From Treponema sp. (GTDB taxonomy: Bacteria; Spirochaetota; Spirochaetia; Treponematales; Treponemataceae), in assembly GCA_017484285.1 (NCBI GenBank), contig JAFUTH010000020.1, positions 1 to 64,000 of the forward strand: DNA of 64,000 nucleotides. The letters are read 5' to 3'. Positions 62,405 through 64,000 of this stretch are shown piece by piece. The notes beneath the pieces were generated by a model. The model saw only the letters and a program-made list of their open reading frames with translations, searched no databases and was not told the DNA's origin. The translations under genes and the position numbers were made by a program. How positions within the stretch are numbered: the first letter of the stretch is position 1; each line of letters opens with the position of its first letter.

Positions 62405-63574
62405 CTACATGTAATACGTCTTAATCGGCGGAAAGCCGTTGAACTCCACGCTTGCGTACGTGCTTGTGTACGCACCCGTGGTGAGCCAATAGAGTTTGTC
62501 GCCTGCTTTGAGCGAGAGCGGGAGCTTGTATTTGAAATCCTCGTACATGATGTCCGCACTGTCGCAAGTCGGGCCTGCCAAAATGACTTCGCCTTCTTTT
62601 TCGCCCGGCTTGTCTTTTGAGGAAATGACGGGATATTTCATCGCCTCGTCGAGCGTTTCAATGAGACCGTTGAATTTGCCCGAATCCTGATAGACCCATC
62701 GCTGCAAGGCGGTGTTGTTCTTTCGGCTCACGAGAATGACTTCGCTCGTAAGGATTCCACAGTCACCCACCAAAGAACGGCCAGGCTCAAAAATAATCAT
62801 CGGGATTTCGTCTCCAAAATCGTCGTGCAGATAGCGCGTAATTTCAGAAGCGTAGGTTGCAAGCTCGTTCGCAGGCTGAATGTAATGTGCAGGGAAACCG
62901 CCGCCCATGTTAATCATTGAAAGGCGGATGCCCTCTTCTTCTTCGAGCGATGAGAACAAATACGAAGCCTTTGCAATCGCGTCGTTCCATGCGCCAATAT
63001 CGCGCTGCTGGCTTCCGACATGGAATGAAACGCCATACGGTGTAAGCCCGAGATTTTTTGCCATGACGAGCAAATCATACGCCATATCAGGGTGACAGCC
63101 GAATTTTCGGGAAAGTGGCCAGTCCGCGCTCTGCGTGTTTTCCATTAACATGCGCACATAGATTCGGCTTCCGGGAGCGTTCTCGGCGATTGCCTTGAGG
63201 TCGTCTTTGGAATCAGTGGCGAACATGCGCACGCCTTTATCGTAGAAATATTTGATGTCACGCGCTTTTTTGATGGTGTTGCCGTATGAAAGGCGGTCGC
63301 CCGAAACACCGAGTGCCATGATTTTATCGAGTTCGTAGCGCGAAGCGATGTCGAAATTTGAGCCAAGCTCAGCGAGCATCTTTAAAACTGGCTCGCCCGG
63401 ATTTGACTTGACGGCGTAGTAAATGTGGGCATACGGGAACGAATCACGCAGTTTGATGAAATTGTACTTAATCTGCTTGAGATTAATCACGACGTTTGGA
63501 GTTTCCAAATCTTTTGAAAACTCAAGAAATCGATTCCATTCAGAATCAGAAATGTAGTCCTCACGATTGAACAT
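62405..63574 (-). CDS. PLP-dependent ornithine/lysine-type decarboxylase (fold III)
   Basis: 389 aa from ATG 63574, with AGGTGG 6 nt upstream. Fold-III alanine-racemase-like barrel plus C-terminal beta domain. PLP Lys56 in YYAVKSNP (52-59), His185 in FHVGSQ, GGGFP (224-228), EPGR (263-266), and CDSAD (337-341) with the active-site Cys and Asp contributed across the dimer. It makes putrescine or cadaverine, feeding polyamine synthesis. Ornithine versus lysine preference cannot be settled from these motifs. Bases 63575-63721 hold no gene. Confidence 0.9.
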   Translation of the reverse strand: MFNREDYISDSEWNRFLEFSKDLETPNVVINLKQIKYNFIKLRDSFPYAHIYYAVKSNPGEPVLKMLAELGSNFDIASRYELDKIMALGVSGDRLSYGNTIKKARDIKYFYDKGVRMFATDSKDDLKAIAENAPGSRIYVRMLMENTQSADWPLSRKFGCHPDMAYDLLVMAKNLGLTPYGVSFHVGSQQRDIGAWNDAIAKASYLFSSLEEEEGIRLSMINMGGGFPAHYIQPANELATYASEITRYLHDDFGDEIPMIIFEPGRSLVGDCGILTSEVILVSRKNNTALQRWVYQDSGKFNGLIETLDEAMKYPVISSKDKPGEKEGEVILAGPTCDSADIMYEDFKYKLPLSLKAGDKLYWLTTGAYTSTYASVEFNGFPPIKTYYM

Positions 63575-63721
63575 GAAATACCACCTAAACCTGTGATTCG
63601 CGCAAGTCAAAGTGCCTTGCAAGATAATAATGATGTAAAAGCGAATATAAAGGAATTCCGCGATATGGTCTATAATTTTTGAAAAAGTTTTTGAAAATTA
63701 GCACAAGATAACACCGATAAT

Positions 63722-63750
63722 TTCACAAATCGCTCAAGATGAAGTATACT
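63722..63750 (+). promoter_or_regulatory. Promoter of the final gene
   Basis: TTCACA (63722-63727), 17-bp spacer, TATACT (63745-63750), then ATG 6 nt later at 63757; another leaderless layout. An in-frame ATG at 63739 lies within the promoter and is less likely to be the start. Confidence 0.5.
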
Positions 63751-63756
63751 GTCTGT

Positions 63757-64000
63757 ATGCGGCTCTCACGCGTCCTCGGATTTTTTTCGTTTCTCTTTGT
63801 ATTACGTGCATTTCCGCTCTTTTGTGAAGAAGCGAGCGAGTCACAAACGCAAGACGGCGTAGAATTCACCGATGAGGAAAAAGCGCGCTTCCGTGGCATT
63901 GCGTTCGTGCGCGATTTGCTCGATGACAAATACCCGTTCCGCGTCGATTTTGGCGCAGAACCACACCGTCACGGCAGCATGGTGTTCGGCGCGGCATACT
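63757..64000 (+). CDS. Exported protein of unknown function, N-terminal part
   Basis: Runs off the window; 81 residues are visible. Signal peptide (MRLSRVLGFFSFLFVLRAFPLFC) with probable cleavage before or near EEA; Cys in the LFC-E context could also be a weak lipobox. The following region EEKARFRGIAFVRDLLDDKYPFRVDFGAEPHRHGS is not one I recognise. Likely envelope-located. Confidence 0.6.
   Translation, partial: MRLSRVLGFFSFLFVLRAFPLFCEEASESQTQDGVEFTDEEKARFRGIAFVRDLLDDKYPFRVDFGAEPHRHGSMVFGAAY

Overview
The window looks like chromosome from a host-associated spirochaete of the Treponema type, of moderate GC by eye. The reasons are the large lipoproteins with relaxed lipoboxes, the outer-membrane barrels ending in Phe, the Listeria-Bacteroides (InlB-type) repeats, and a class III cyclase next to a FecR/fibronectin-III protein that resembles (from memory) the TP0483-TP0485 region of T. 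pallidum. The species cannot be fixed from the sequence alone. No rRNA, tRNA or CRISPR array was recognised.

Layout. 0-0.5 kb: C-terminal end of an Rpn-type PD-(D/E)XK nuclease/transposase. 0.5-24 kb (minus strand): two giant Ig-like surface proteins, a 6,068-residue lipoprotein with about eight long tandem super-repeats and a 1,732-residue protein with an Ig-rich body and a C-terminal beta-barrel. 24-28 kb: sirtuin, a frameshifted SAM methyltransferase, parA-parB. 28-32 kb: a BrnT/BrnA toxin-antitoxin pair and a TrpXYZ-like ABC importer whose binding protein is divergent from permease and ATPase and whose permease/ATPase operon is interrupted by a gene resembling phage polyvalent-protein nuclease domains. 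32-39.6 kb: DUF1015 protein, mnmG, adenosine deaminase plus a tandem paralogue that has lost the metal-binding residues, and oligoendopeptidase F. 39.6-48.5 kb: a four-gene minus-strand operon (cyclase, FecR/FnIII protein, coiled-coil/barrel protein, InlB-repeat lipoprotein). 48.5-57.7 kb: small exporter, then topoisomerase IV-type subunits B and A separated by an AT-rich C5-methyltransferase/HNH restriction pair, a Bro-N protein and a membrane protein. 57.8-64 kb: YigZ-family protein, small barrel, RACo-like ASKHA protein, acyl-CoA synthetase, ornithine/lysine-type decarboxylase, and the start of a further exported protein.

Themes. (1) Surface architecture dominates: about 23 kb codes for Ig-type repeat proteins, and another 9 kb for an apparent envelope-spanning cyclase module. 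(2) At least eight genes have a -10-like hexamer 5-8 nt before the start codon and no Shine-Dalgarno sequence, a layout that predicts leaderless mRNAs. (3) Several short dispersed repeats (CTGTG-type, A-rich GAAAATGG-type, and AAAACTCAC hairpins) sit at gene ends and in places form the last codons of genes. (4) The restriction-modification pair, the MuF/PBECR-like gene, BrnTA and the Bro-N protein are the accessory insertions in an otherwise housekeeping stretch.
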